Of a DNA stretch of 64,000 nucleotides, positions 27,164 through 38,902 are shown in pieces; position 1 is the first letter of the stretch; the number at the start of each line of letters is the position of its first letter. The notes below the pieces were generated by a model. It was not told where the DNA came from and searched no databases. It saw nothing but the letters and a program-made list of their open reading frames with translations. The translations under genes were made by a program, and so were the position numbers. The DNA comes from Caulobacter endophyticus (lineage in GTDB: Bacteria; Pseudomonadota; Alphaproteobacteria; Caulobacterales; Caulobacteraceae). The stretch spans positions 102,118 through 166,117 of the forward strand of contig NZ_QDKQ01000056.1 in assembly GCF_003116815.1 (NCBI RefSeq). The letters run 5' to 3'.

Positions 27164-29572
27164 ATGCGTACTCAGTTGCTTCTGCTCGCCGCCGCCTCGG
27201 CTTCGGCCCTGGCGGTCTCCACCGCCCAAGCTCAGACCCCGGACGACCAGATCGCCGTCGAGGAAGTCGTCGTCACCGGCACCCGCACCGCGGGCCGCTC
27301 GCGTCTCGACACCGTCTCGCCGGTCGACGTGGTCGACTCAAAGGCCCTGACCCGGCAGGGCTCGACCGAACTAGCCCAGGCGCTGTCGACCCTGGCGCCG
27401 TCGCTGAACTTCCCGCGCCCGTCGGCCGTGGACGGCACCGACTCGGTGCGCCCGGCCACGCTGCGGGGCTTGGCGCCCGACCAGACCCTGGTTCTGCTGA
27501 ACGGCAAGCGCGGCCACGCCGCCGCCCTGGTCAACGTCAACGGCTCGGTCGGTCGCGGCTCGGCCGCCTTCGACCTCAACACCATCCCAACCGCCGCCCT
27601 CGACCGCGTCGAGATCCTGCGTGAAGGCGCCGCGGCCCAGTACGGCTCGGACGCCATCGCCGGCGTCGTCAACCTGCGCCTGCGCGAGGCCCGCAGCGGC
27701 GGCGGCGCGACCGCCAGCTACGGGATCTACGACACGGAGGTGAAGACCGCCCGCGACACCGACGGCCGCAAGGCCAATGACGGCGTCACCTACACCGCCT
27801 CGGTCTGGCAGGGCTTCGGCATCGGCGAGGACGGCTACCTGACGGTCACCGCCGACTGGTCCAAGCGCAACCCGACCAACCGCAGCGACGTCTCGTCGGC
27901 CTTCAGCCCGGGCGTCGTCACCGGCCGCTACGGCGACGCCGAGGTCGAGAGCAAGTCGCTGTTCGCCAACGCCGGCGTTCCGATCGGCGAGACCTGGAAG
28001 GCCTATGGCTGGCTGGGCTACCAGCACCGCGACGGCGAAAGCGCGGCCTTCCCGCGCCTTTCCAACAACGCCGGCAACATCCTGGCGATCTATCCCAGCG
28101 GCTTCCTGCCCAAGATCGTCACCGATATCGACGACTACAACGCCGCCTTCGGCGCCAAGGGCCAGGCCGGCGCCTACACGATCGACGCCAGCGTCACCTA
28201 TGGCCAGAACGATATCGACTACGGCGTCAAGGACAGCCTGAACGCCTCGTACGGGCCGGCCTCGCCGACCTCGTTCGACGCCGGCTCGATGCGCTACCGC
28301 CAGGCGGTGGCCTCGCTGGACGTCACCCGCCCGCTGACCATCGCCGCCTTCGCCCAGCCCTCGACCCTGGCCTTCGGGGCCGAGTACCGCAAGGAAAGCC
28401 ACGAAATCGTCGCCGGCGAAACCGCCTCGTGGGCCAACGGCGGCTATAACGGCCTGGCGGCCGGCGCGCAGGGCTTCCCGGGCTTCCGCCCGAGCAACGC
28501 CGTCGACGTCAGCCGCGACAACTACAGCTTCTATGTCGACCTCGACAGCCAGGTGACCGACAAGCTGGACGTCGACGTGGCCGCGCGCTTCGAGGACTAT
28601 TCGGACTTCGGCACCAAGACGACCGGCAAGATCGCCGCCCGCTACGACATCGCCGACGGCTTCGCCGTGCGCGGCGCGGTGTCGACCGGCTTCCGGGCCC
28701 CGGCCCTGCAGCAGCAGTACTTCACCGCCACCTCGACGAACATCATCAGCGGCACGGCCACCGAGGTCGGCACCTTCCCGGCCACCAGCCCGGTCTCGGC
28801 CGTGCTGGGCGCCAAGGCGCTGGAGCCGGAAGAGAGCAAGAACTACTCGCTGGGCCTGGTCTATCACCGCGGCCCGTTCGAGGTGACGGTCGACGCCTAC
28901 CAGATCGATATCGACAACCGCATCGTGCTCTCGGAGAACATCCAGGGCAGCGCGACCGGCACGGCGACCCAGCAGGCGATCTACGCCCTGCTCGCCCCCT
29001 ACGGCGTGACGACCGCGCGGTTCTTCATCAACGGCGTCGACACCACGACCAAGGGCGTGGACGTGGTGGTGCGCTACCGCCTCGACGCGGCCGAGGCCGG
29101 CCGCTTCGACCTGACCCTGGCGGGCAACTACAACGAGACCGAGGTCACCCGACTGCCGACGACCAACACCCTGTCGTCGCTGCCGGTCCCGCCGGCCCTG
29201 TTCGCCCGCGTCAACGTCCAGACCTTCGAACGCGGCACCCCGCGCACCAAGTTCGTGGCCAGCGGCGACTGGAGCAAGGGCCCGTGGGGCGCGACGCTGA
29301 AGCTGACCGGCTACGGCACGGTGCTGCAGCCCAACGCCACGGCCTCGCTGGACTACTGGACCGGTCGCAAGGCGGTGATCGACCTGGAAGCCCGCCGCAC
29401 CTTCGCCGACAGGGTGACCTGGGCTGTGGGCGCCAACAACCTGTTCGACGAGTACCCCAACCGCACCCCCGCGGCCGTCAACAGCACCAGCGGCGTGGTG
29501 GGCTTCCCGAACTACTCGCCGTTCGGCTTCAACGGCCGGTTCCTCTACACCCGCCTCAGCTACAACTGGTAA
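27164..29572 (+). CDS. TonB-dependent receptor
   Basis: The 802-residue outer-membrane receptor has a signal peptide (MRTQLLLLAAASASALAVSTAQAQ), a TonB box-like IAVEEVVVTGTRTAGRS, a plug (about 50-170: RPATLRGLAPDQTLVLLNGKRGH, VEILREGAAAQYGSDAIAGVVNL) and a long barrel ending SYNW. The ribosome site GAGGGGATT precedes the ATG. It lies between rplI and dnaB, which are adjacent in many bacteria, with an intrinsic terminator on each side, so it is an independent unit. The substrate cannot be read from the sequence. Confidence 0.94.
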   Translation: MRTQLLLLAAASASALAVSTAQAQTPDDQIAVEEVVVTGTRTAGRSRLDTVSPVDVVDSKALTRQGSTELAQALSTLAPSLNFPRPSAVDGTDSVRPATLRGLAPDQTLVLLNGKRGHAAALVNVNGSVGRGSAAFDLNTIPTAALDRVEILREGAAAQYGSDAIAGVVNLRLREARSGGGATASYGIYDTEVKTARDTDGRKANDGVTYTASVWQGFGIGEDGYLTVTADWSKRNPTNRSDVSSAFSPGVVTGRYGDAEVESKSLFANAGVPIGETWKAYGWLGYQHRDGESAAFPRLSNNAGNILAIYPSGFLPKIVTDIDDYNAAFGAKGQAGAYTIDASVTYGQNDIDYGVKDSLNASYGPASPTSFDAGSMRYRQAVASLDVTRPLTIAAFAQPSTLAFGAEYRKESHEIVAGETASWANGGYNGLAAGAQGFPGFRPSNAVDVSRDNYSFYVDLDSQVTDKLDVDVAARFEDYSDFGTKTTGKIAARYDIADGFAVRGAVSTGFRAPALQQQYFTATSTNIISGTATEVGTFPATSPVSAVLGAKALEPEESKNYSLGLVYHRGPFEVTVDAYQIDIDNRIVLSENIQGSATGTATQQAIYALLAPYGVTTARFFINGVDTTTKGVDVVVRYRLDAAEAGRFDLTLAGNYNETEVTRLPTTNTLSSLPVPPALFARVNVQTFERGTPRTKFVASGDWSKGPWGATLKLTGYGTVLQPNATASLDYWTGRKAVIDLEARRTFADRVTWAVGANNLFDEYPNRTPAAVNSTSGVVGFPNYSPFGFNGRFLYTRLSYNW

Positions 29573-29593
29573 GCTGACCTAGGGTAAACACCG

Positions 29594-29625
29594 AAGGGGA
29601 CGCAGCCAGGGCTGCGTCCCCTTTT
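29594..29625 (+). terminator. rho-independent terminator after the TonB-dependent receptor
   Basis: AAGGGGACGCAGC (29594-29606) pairs with GCTGCGTCCCCTT (29611-29623) around CAGG, followed by TT. The T-run is short but the stem is perfect. Confidence 0.85.
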
Positions 29626-29717
29626 GTCGCCCCACAGAGATATACACAGAACATCCCCATTCATCTTCGCCGTTCACGATGCTCTTCCGAGCGCCCGGAC
29701 GTCGATCGCGTTAACTT

Positions 29718-31238
<1,521 letters not shown>

Positions 31239-31310
31239 CCGCCTGGCGCTTTACCTCTGGATGCGCGTCGGGCAACGCTCGGCGCGCGATTCAGGAGTCG
31301 AGCGCGCGTC

Positions 31311-31997
31311 ATGGAATTCAGCCCCCTGCCCGTCTCGACCTTCGTCGGGGCGTTCCTGCTGGCCTTTCCGGCCCTGTTCTCGATCGTCAATCCGGTCGGG
31401 GCGGCGCTGATCTTCCACCAGATGCTGGCCGATCATCCGGCCGAGACCCGCAAGCGCCTGGCGCCGACCATCGCGCTCTACGCCTTCTTCATCCTGTTGG
31501 GCTCGCTGCTGCTGGGCGGCTATGTGCTCAACTTCTTCGGGGTCAGCCTGGGCGCCCTGCGGGTGGCCGGCGGGCTGGTGGTGGCCATCCGCGCCTGGGC
31601 CCTGCTGATGGCCCCCGAGGCGCACGAGGAGCGCAAGGCCGACCAGGCCGCCTCGCCCGCCAAGGCGCGGGCCGAGGACATGGCCTTCTTCCCCCTGACC
31701 ATGCCGTTCACGACGGGACCGGGCGCGATCTCGGTGGCCATCGCCCTGTCGTCGCAGCGTCCGGCCGAGGGCCACTCGGTGATCCCGTTCTTCATGGGCG
31801 CGAGCCTGGCCGTCGCCGTCATCGCCCTGATGGTCTGGGTGTTCTACCGGGCCTCGGACCGGGTCCTGTCCTTCCTGGGCGTGAACGGCGCGCGCGTGAT
31901 GTCGCGGCTGATGGCGTTCCTCCTAATGTGCATCGGCGTGCAGATCGTCGCCAGCGGGGTCGAGGCGCTGGTGGGGCAGTTCCTGGCGACGCGCTAG
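31311..31997 (+). CDS. MarC family inner-membrane protein
   Basis: The 228-residue protein has six predicted membrane helices and the MarC/UPF0056 motifs FPALFSIVNPVGAALIF near the start, LRVAGGLVVAIRAW, and FFPLTMPFTTGPGAISVAIAL in the middle. The family is widespread and its transport role is unknown; an early link to antibiotic resistance was withdrawn. It stands between dnaB and alr on the same strand. Confidence 0.93.
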   Translation: MEFSPLPVSTFVGAFLLAFPALFSIVNPVGAALIFHQMLADHPAETRKRLAPTIALYAFFILLGSLLLGGYVLNFFGVSLGALRVAGGLVVAIRAWALLMAPEAHEERKADQAASPAKARAEDMAFFPLTMPFTTGPGAISVAIALSSQRPAEGHSVIPFFMGASLAVAVIALMVWVFYRASDRVLSFLGVNGARVMSRLMAFLLMCIGVQIVASGVEALVGQFLATR

Positions 31998-32057
31998 GCC
32001 GCATCTCCACAGCATCTGCACTGGCCTTGCGGGCGCGGGTCGGCTACCTCCGCAGCC

Positions 32058-33140
32058 GTGACCGAAGCCCGCCTGACCCTCGACCTCGACGCCCTAGCGG
32101 CCAACTACGCCACGCTGAAGGCTGAGGCCCGCGACGCCGAACTGGCGCCGGCGGTGAAGGCCGACGGCTATGGCCTGGGCGCGGGCCTCGTCGCCCGCCG
32201 CCTGTGGGACGAGGGCGCGCGCGCCTTCTATGTGGCGCGGCTCTCCGAAGGCGTGGCGCTGCGCAAGGCGCTGGGCGATCGCGAGGCGAAAATTCACGTG
32301 CTGGACGGGGCGACGCCGGGCTCGGGCCCGACCCTGGTCCAGGCCGGCCTGATCCCGGTGCTCAACAGCCTTCCCCAGGTCGAGGCCTGGAACAGCCAGG
32401 CCGGCAAGGGGGTGCTGGAAGCGGCGATCCATGTCGACACCGGCATGAACCGACTTGGCCTGCGCCATGAAGAAGCCGCCGTGCTGACCGCCTCGATGGA
32501 CCGGCTGAAGCACCTGGACGTCTCTCTGGTGATCAGCCACCTGGCCTGCGCCGGCGAGCCGGAGCATCCGCTGAACGCCCGCCAGCTGACCCGCTTCACC
32601 GATGCGGCGGCCCTGTTCCCAGGCGCCCGCCGGAGCCTGGCCAACTCGGCCGGCGTGTTCCTGGGCGGCGACTATCATTTCGACCAGTGCCGGCCCGGCG
32701 TCGCCCTCTACGGCGGCGGCCCGCGCGACGTGACCGACGCGCGGATCAAGGCCGTGGCGACGCTGGAAGCGCCGATCCTGCAGGTGCGGGTCGTGCCGCG
32801 CGGCGAGTCGATCGGCTACGGCGCGGCCTTCACGGCGAGCGAGACGACGCGCGTGGCGGTGCTGGCCTGCGGCTATGCCGACGGCGTGCTGCGCAGCTCC
32901 AGCCCCGCCGGCCACGTGTGGTTCGACGGCGCGCGACGGCGGCTCCTGGGCCGGGTGTCGATGGACCTGATCGCCATCGACGTCACCGACTGCGACGCGG
33001 CGCGTCCCGGCGCCCTGGTCGAGCTGATCGGCCCCAACCTGCCGGTCGACGAGGCCGCCGCCGCGGCGGGCACCACGGCCTACGAACTGCTGGTCCGCCT
33101 GGCCGGCCGCGCCCGCCGCGTGGTGCTGGGCGAGGCCTGA
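32058..33140 (+). CDS. alr: alanine racemase
   Basis: The 360-residue PLP enzyme has the PLP-lysine motif [13 protein letters not shown] near residue 33 and the catalytic tyrosine in [41 protein letters not shown] follows. It makes D-alanine for peptidoglycan. The start is GTG at 32058 without a clear ribosome site. The dnaB...alr-radA order is common in alphaproteobacteria. Confidence 0.96.
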   Translation: MTEARLTLDLDALAANYATLKAEARDAELAPAVKADGYGLGAGLVARRLWDEGARAFYVARLSEGVALRKALGDREAKIHVLDGATPGSGPTLVQAGLIPVLNSLPQVEAWNSQAGKGVLEAAIHVDTGMNRLGLRHEEAAVLTASMDRLKHLDVSLVISHLACAGEPEHPLNARQLTRFTDAAALFPGARRSLANSAGVFLGGDYHFDQCRPGVALYGGGPRDVTDARIKAVATLEAPILQVRVVPRGESIGYGAAFTASETTRVAVLACGYADGVLRSSSPAGHVWFDGARRRLLGRVSMDLIAIDVTDCDAARPGALVELIGPNLPVDEAAAAAGTTAYELLVRLAGRARRVVLGEA

Positions 33141-33217
33141 GACTTAGCCTGCGTCCGGCTTTGGCGCAGGCGATCGCCAGCCTGTAGTCTCCACACAGTC
33201 GAGAATCAGGAGACCCC

Positions 33218-34596
<1,379 letters not shown>

Positions 34597-34600
<4 letters not shown>

Positions 34601-35220
34601 CGCCGTTCGACATCATCGCCGGACTGATCCTGCTGGTTTCCGGCGCCGTCGGCTTCTTCCGCGGCGCCTCGCGGGAACTGACCTCGGCGCTGTCGTTCAT
34701 CCTCGCCGCCGTGGTGGCCCTCTTGGGCCTGCGCCTGACCGGCCCGCTCTTCCGCGAATTCATGGACCCGGACTGGGCGGCCACGGCGGCCGCCATCCTG
34801 GTCACCTTCGTCGTCGCTTTCGTCATCATGCGCCTGATCGGCGCCCAGCTGACCAAGACCCTGCACGCCGACGGCACGCTGGGCCTGCTCGACCGCCTCA
34901 TCGGCCTGGGCTTTGGCCTGCTGCGCGCGCTGGTGGTGCTGGGCGTCTTCAACCTCGTCTTCCACATGGCCACGCCGCGCGAACGCGTGCCGGCCTGGGT
35001 GTCGGAGTCGATGTTCTATCCGCTGTCGGAGGCCAGCGCCCGGGTGCTGAAGGTCTTCGCACCGAAGGGCGCGGGCCTGGCCGGCAAGCTGGCCCCCGCC
35101 ATCGAGGACGCCGTCCGCGACGGGGCCAGCGACAAACCGTCCGACGCCGAACGCGGCGAAGAAGGCTATGATAAGGACCAGCGTCGGAAGCTCGACGACC
35201 TGGTGGAGAAATCGCAATGA
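34597..35220 (+). CDS. cvpA: CvpA family membrane protein
   Basis: The GTG start at 34597 overlaps the radA stop. The 207 residues have about four membrane helices (5-25, 30-50, 62-85, 105-125), with the CvpA features FDIIAGLILLVSGAVGFFRGASREL and RLIGLGFGLLRALVVLG. The C-terminus is a soluble charged tail. Named for colicin V production in E. coli; it is a conserved envelope protein next to purF in many bacteria, as here (ATGA overlap). Confidence 0.93.
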
Positions 35221-36719
35221 CGTCTATCGGCCAGTCGACCGACCGCTTCTCGTCCGCGCCCTGGCGCGATCCCGAGGACGACACGCTGCGCCTTGAATGC
35301 GGCGTGTTCGGCGTGTTCGGCGCCCGTGACGCCGCCGCCATCGCCGCGCTTGGCCTGCACGCCCTGCAGCACCGAGGCCAGGAAGCCTGCGGCATCGCCG
35401 CCTTCGACGGCAGCCGCTTTCACACCGAGCGCCACATGGGCCACGTCGGCGACGCCTTCACCGGCGCCGACCTCGTCCAGCGCCTGCCGGGCAACATGGC
35501 CATCGGCCACACCCGCTACTCCACGGCCGGCGGCAGCTTCATTCGCAACGTCCAGCCGATGTTCGCCGATCTCGAGACCGGCGGCCTGGCCCTGGCCCAC
35601 AACGGCAACCTGACCAACTTCCTGACCCTGCGTGAGCGCCTGGTGCAGGAAGGCGCGATCTTCCAGTCGACGTCGGACAGCGAGGTGATCCTTCACCTGA
35701 TCGCCCGCTCGCGCAAAGCCAAGATCGTGGACCGCTTCATCGACGCCATCGGCCAGATCGAAGGCGGCTACGCCCTGGTGGCCATCACCAACAAGAAGAT
35801 GATCGGCGTGCGCGATCCGCTGGGCATCCGCCCGCTGGTGCTGGGCGACCTGGACGGCAAGCCGGTGCTGGCTTCGGAGACCTGCGCCCTCGACATGATC
35901 GGCGCCCGCTTCGTGCGCGACGTCGAGCACGGCGAGATGGTGGTGATCAGCGACACCGGCGTGAAGTCTCTACGCCCGTTCGCGGCCCCGGCCGCCCGCC
36001 CCTGCGTGTTCGAATACGTCTACTTCGCCCGTCCCGACAGCGTCGTGAACGGCCGCTCGGTCTATGAGGTGCGCAAGCGCATGGGCCGCCGCCTGGCCAT
36101 CGAGACCGGCGTCGAGGCCGACGTCGTGGTGCCGGTGCCCGACAGCGGCGTGCCGGCGGCGATCGGCTATGCGGCCGAAAGCGGCCTGCCCTTCGACCTG
36201 GGCATCATCCGCAATCACTATGTGGGCCGCACCTTCATCCAGCCGACGCAAGGGGTTCGCGAACTGGGCGTGCGCATGAAGCACAGCCCCAACCGCGCCG
36301 TGCTGGAAGGCAAGCGCGTCATCCTGATCGACGACTCGATCGTGCGCGGCACCACCTCGCTGAAGATCGTGCGCATGGTCCGCGAGGCCGGCGCCAAGGA
36401 AGTGCACCTGCGCTCGGCCAGCCCGCCGATCAAGTGGCCCGACTTCTACGGCATCGACATGCCCGAGCGCGAACAGCTGCTGGCGGCCACCAAGTCGCTC
36501 GAAGAGATGGCCAAGTTCCTGGAAGTGGACAGCCTGGGCTTCCTGTCGGTCGAAGGCCTGTACGAGGCCCTGGACTGCGCCCCGCGCGATCCGGTCGCCC
36601 CGCAGTTCACCGACCACTACTTCACCGGCGACTATCCGACGCGCCTGACCGACCGCGAGATCGCCGAAGGCCGCAACGACCAGGCCGAGAAGCAGCTGTC
36701 GCTGCTGGTCAGCGCCTAG
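35217..36719 (+). CDS. purF: amidophosphoribosyltransferase
   Basis: First enzyme of purine synthesis (500 residues). The N-terminal 27 residues are a propeptide to be removed before the catalytic Cys28 (LECGVFGVFG). The glutaminase motif HTRYSTAGGSFIRNVQPM and HNGNLTNF are present, as is the PRPP-binding motif VILIDDSIVRGTTS. It overlaps cvpA by ATGA. Confidence 0.97.
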   Translation: MTSIGQSTDRFSSAPWRDPEDDTLRLECGVFGVFGARDAAAIAALGLHALQHRGQEACGIAAFDGSRFHTERHMGHVGDAFTGADLVQRLPGNMAIGHTRYSTAGGSFIRNVQPMFADLETGGLALAHNGNLTNFLTLRERLVQEGAIFQSTSDSEVILHLIARSRKAKIVDRFIDAIGQIEGGYALVAITNKKMIGVRDPLGIRPLVLGDLDGKPVLASETCALDMIGARFVRDVEHGEMVVISDTGVKSLRPFAAPAARPCVFEYVYFARPDSVVNGRSVYEVRKRMGRRLAIETGVEADVVVPVPDSGVPAAIGYAAESGLPFDLGIIRNHYVGRTFIQPTQGVRELGVRMKHSPNRAVLEGKRVILIDDSIVRGTTSLKIVRMVREAGAKEVHLRSASPPIKWPDFYGIDMPEREQLLAATKSLEEMAKFLEVDSLGFLSVEGLYEALDCAPRDPVAPQFTDHYFTGDYPTRLTDREIAEGRNDQAEKQLSLLVSA

Positions 36720-36736
36720 GCTTTCGCCTGCTTCTG

Positions 36737-36763
36737 GGGCCCTCCGACTTGTTTGGAGGGCCC
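36737..36763 (+). terminator. hairpin after purF
   Basis: GGGCCCTCC (36737-36745) pairs with GGAGGGCCC (36755-36763) with a 9-base loop; no T-run follows. Probable transcript end or RNA-stabilising hairpin. Confidence 0.5.
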
Positions 36764-36862
36764 AAGCTGCGCTACCCCCGGTATGCGGCCCGCTCACCTT
36801 GATCTTCCGGCCGCTCGGAACGCCCGGACGAACCGGGCGACGATCCATTTGAGAGTCGCTTC

Positions 36863-37846
36863 TTGGCCAATCCCGTCTCCGCCGTCCTCTCGAAGCTGAA
36901 AATCGACGCCTACATCATCGCCCTGTTCGGCATGGTGGTGCTGGCCTCGTTCCTGCCGGTGCGGGGCCAGGCCGCGGAAGTGACGGGGTGGGTGGTGAAG
37001 ATCGCCATCGCCCTGCTGTTCTTCCTGCACGGCGCCAAGCTGTCGCGCGAGGCCGTGATCGCCGGGATCACCCACTGGCGCCTGCACCTGACGATCCTGG
37101 CCTTCACCTTCGTGCTGTTCCCCATCCTGGGCCTGGCGATCAGCAAGGTGGGCGTGCTGACCCCGACCATGGCGGCGGGCATGGTGTTCCTGGCCTGCCT
37201 GCCCTCGACGGTGCAGTCGTCGATCGCCTTCACCTCGATCGGGCGCGGCAACGTCGCCGCCGCCGTTTGTGCGGCCTCGGCCTCGAACCTGTTCGGCATC
37301 TTCCTGACCCCCGTGCTGGTCGGCCTGCTGATGAACGCCCACGGCGACGTCGGCGGCTGGGACTCGATCAAGTCGATCATCATCCAGCTGCTCGTGCCGT
37401 TCGTGGCCGGCCAACTGGCCCGGCCGCTGGTCGGCAAGTGGATCGAGAAGCACAAGACCCTGGTGGGCCGCGTCGACCGCGGCTCGATCCTGCTGGTGGT
37501 CTATTCGGCCTTCAGCGCCGCCGTGGTCGAGGGCCTGTGGCGCAAGGTCTCGCCGCTGGAGCTGATCACCCTGTTGCTGGTCTGCGGCGTCCTGCTGACC
37601 CTGGTCATGCTGGCCACCATGTGGGGCGCGCGCCTGCTGGGCTTCTCCAAGGCCGACGAGGTGGCGATCGTGTTCTGCGGCTCCAAGAAGAGCCTGGCGA
37701 CCGGCGTGCCCATGGCCGGCATCCTGTTTCCCGGGGCCACCGCCGGCGTGCTGGTGCTGCCCCTGATGATCTTCCACCAGATCCAGCTGATGGCCTGCTC
37801 GGTCCTGGCGCAGCGCTACGCCGCGCGCCCGGCCGACGAGGCCTGA
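36863..37846 (+). CDS. bile acid:sodium symporter-like transporter
   Basis: The 327-residue protein has about nine to ten hydrophobic helices, with AGMVFLACLPSTVQSSIAFTSIGRGNVAAAVCAAS (crossover-type motif) and ADEVAIVFCGSKKSLATGVPMAG, hallmarks of the SBF-like group within the BASS fold. The substrate is unknown. The start TTG at 36863 (after GAGAG) is chosen because the first membrane helix begins about residue 14; the next ATG (around 36932) would cut it. Confidence 0.88.
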   Translation: MANPVSAVLSKLKIDAYIIALFGMVVLASFLPVRGQAAEVTGWVVKIAIALLFFLHGAKLSREAVIAGITHWRLHLTILAFTFVLFPILGLAISKVGVLTPTMAAGMVFLACLPSTVQSSIAFTSIGRGNVAAAVCAASASNLFGIFLTPVLVGLLMNAHGDVGGWDSIKSIIIQLLVPFVAGQLARPLVGKWIEKHKTLVGRVDRGSILLVVYSAFSAAVVEGLWRKVSPLELITLLLVCGVLLTLVMLATMWGARLLGFSKADEVAIVFCGSKKSLATGVPMAGILFPGATAGVLVLPLMIFHQIQLMACSVLAQRYAARPADEA

Positions 37847-37883
37847 CCTCAATTATCGCCCGCAAGAGGCGTAGGAAACGCTC

Positions 37884-38633
37884 ATGACCCCCACCGACAC
37901 GCCGCTGGCCGGCCGCATCGCCCTCGTCACCGGCGCCACGCGCGGCATTGGGAACGCCATCGCCCTGGGCCTGGCCAAGGCCGGCGCCCACGTCATCGCC
38001 CTGGGCCGCACCCAGGGCGCGCTGGAGGCCCTGGACGACGCGATCTTCGCCGCCACCGGCGAGCACGCCACCCTGGTTCCGCTGGACCTGCGCGAGGCCG
38101 ACGGCCTGGACCACCTGGGCGCGGCCCTGCACCAGCGCTTCGGCCGGCTGGACATCCTGGTCGGCGCGGCCGGCGTGCTGGGCGCCCTGACCCCGGTCGG
38201 GCACCTGGACCCCAAGGGCTGGGACATGATCCTATCGACCAACCTGACGGCCAACTGGCGGCTGATCCGGGCCATGGACCCGCTGCTGCGCGCCTCCGAC
38301 GCCGGCCGGGCCATCTTCCTGACCAGCAGCGTCGCTAAAAGCCACCGCGCCTTCTGGGGCGCCTACGCCGCCTCAAAGGCGGGCCTGGAGGCCATCGTCG
38401 ACTGCTATGCCGACGAGATGGAGAACACCAGGGTCCGCGCCTTCTGCATCGATCCCGGCGCCATGCGCACCAAGATGCGAGCCGGCGCCTTCCCGGGCGA
38501 GGATCCGGCCACCGTGCAGGATCCGGCCGAGATCGCGCCCTTCGTCGTCGACCTGGCTAGCCCTGACCGCGAGCCGCCCAAGGGCGTCGTCCGCTTCAAG
38601 GAGCGAGGTCAAGAGTCAGCAAGCGTTGGATGA
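37884..38633 (+). CDS. SDR family oxidoreductase
   Basis: The 249-residue Rossmann enzyme has the nucleotide motif ALVTGATRGIGNAIALGLAKAG and the catalytic YAASKAGLEAIVDCYADEM. The variable core is not diagnostic of a substrate. It resembles the YciK-like group, but I am not sure. It lies 37 bases after the transporter gene with ribosome site GTAGGAAAC. Confidence 0.9.
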   Translation: MTPTDTPLAGRIALVTGATRGIGNAIALGLAKAGAHVIALGRTQGALEALDDAIFAATGEHATLVPLDLREADGLDHLGAALHQRFGRLDILVGAAGVLGALTPVGHLDPKGWDMILSTNLTANWRLIRAMDPLLRASDAGRAIFLTSSVAKSHRAFWGAYAASKAGLEAIVDCYADEMENTRVRAFCIDPGAMRTKMRAGAFPGEDPATVQDPAEIAPFVVDLASPDREPPKGVVRFKERGQESASVG

Positions 38634-38825
38634 TAGCTGAACCTCGTAAACATTCGCAGGTTCAGTTGGGCGGCGCGAAATACAGATAGATCCGCAAACT
38701 TCCGGACCTGACGGAAAATACGGATTTTCTGCGGTCAAGCTGATGGTCGACTCCACGACACATGACCCGAAGACACGAAACTGCGACAACCTGACGCAGA
38801 TGACGCTTTCGGAAACCAGCTCTCG

Positions 38826-38840
38826 TTAAGCATGGAATAA
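38826..38840 (+). promoter_or_regulatory. degenerate CtrA-like box
   Basis: TTAA-N7-ATAA lies 62 bases before the chemoreceptor start. It matches the CtrA motif (TTAA-N7-TTAA) except at one base. Motility and chemotaxis genes in Caulobacter are often CtrA- or cell-cycle-dependent, but single degenerate boxes occur by chance. Confidence 0.25.
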
Positions 38841-38902
38841 GACTCGCGACCTCACCCTAAGGATGCAGCGCTGATCCGGCGCGGTCCTCGGGGTTTGGAC
38901 AA

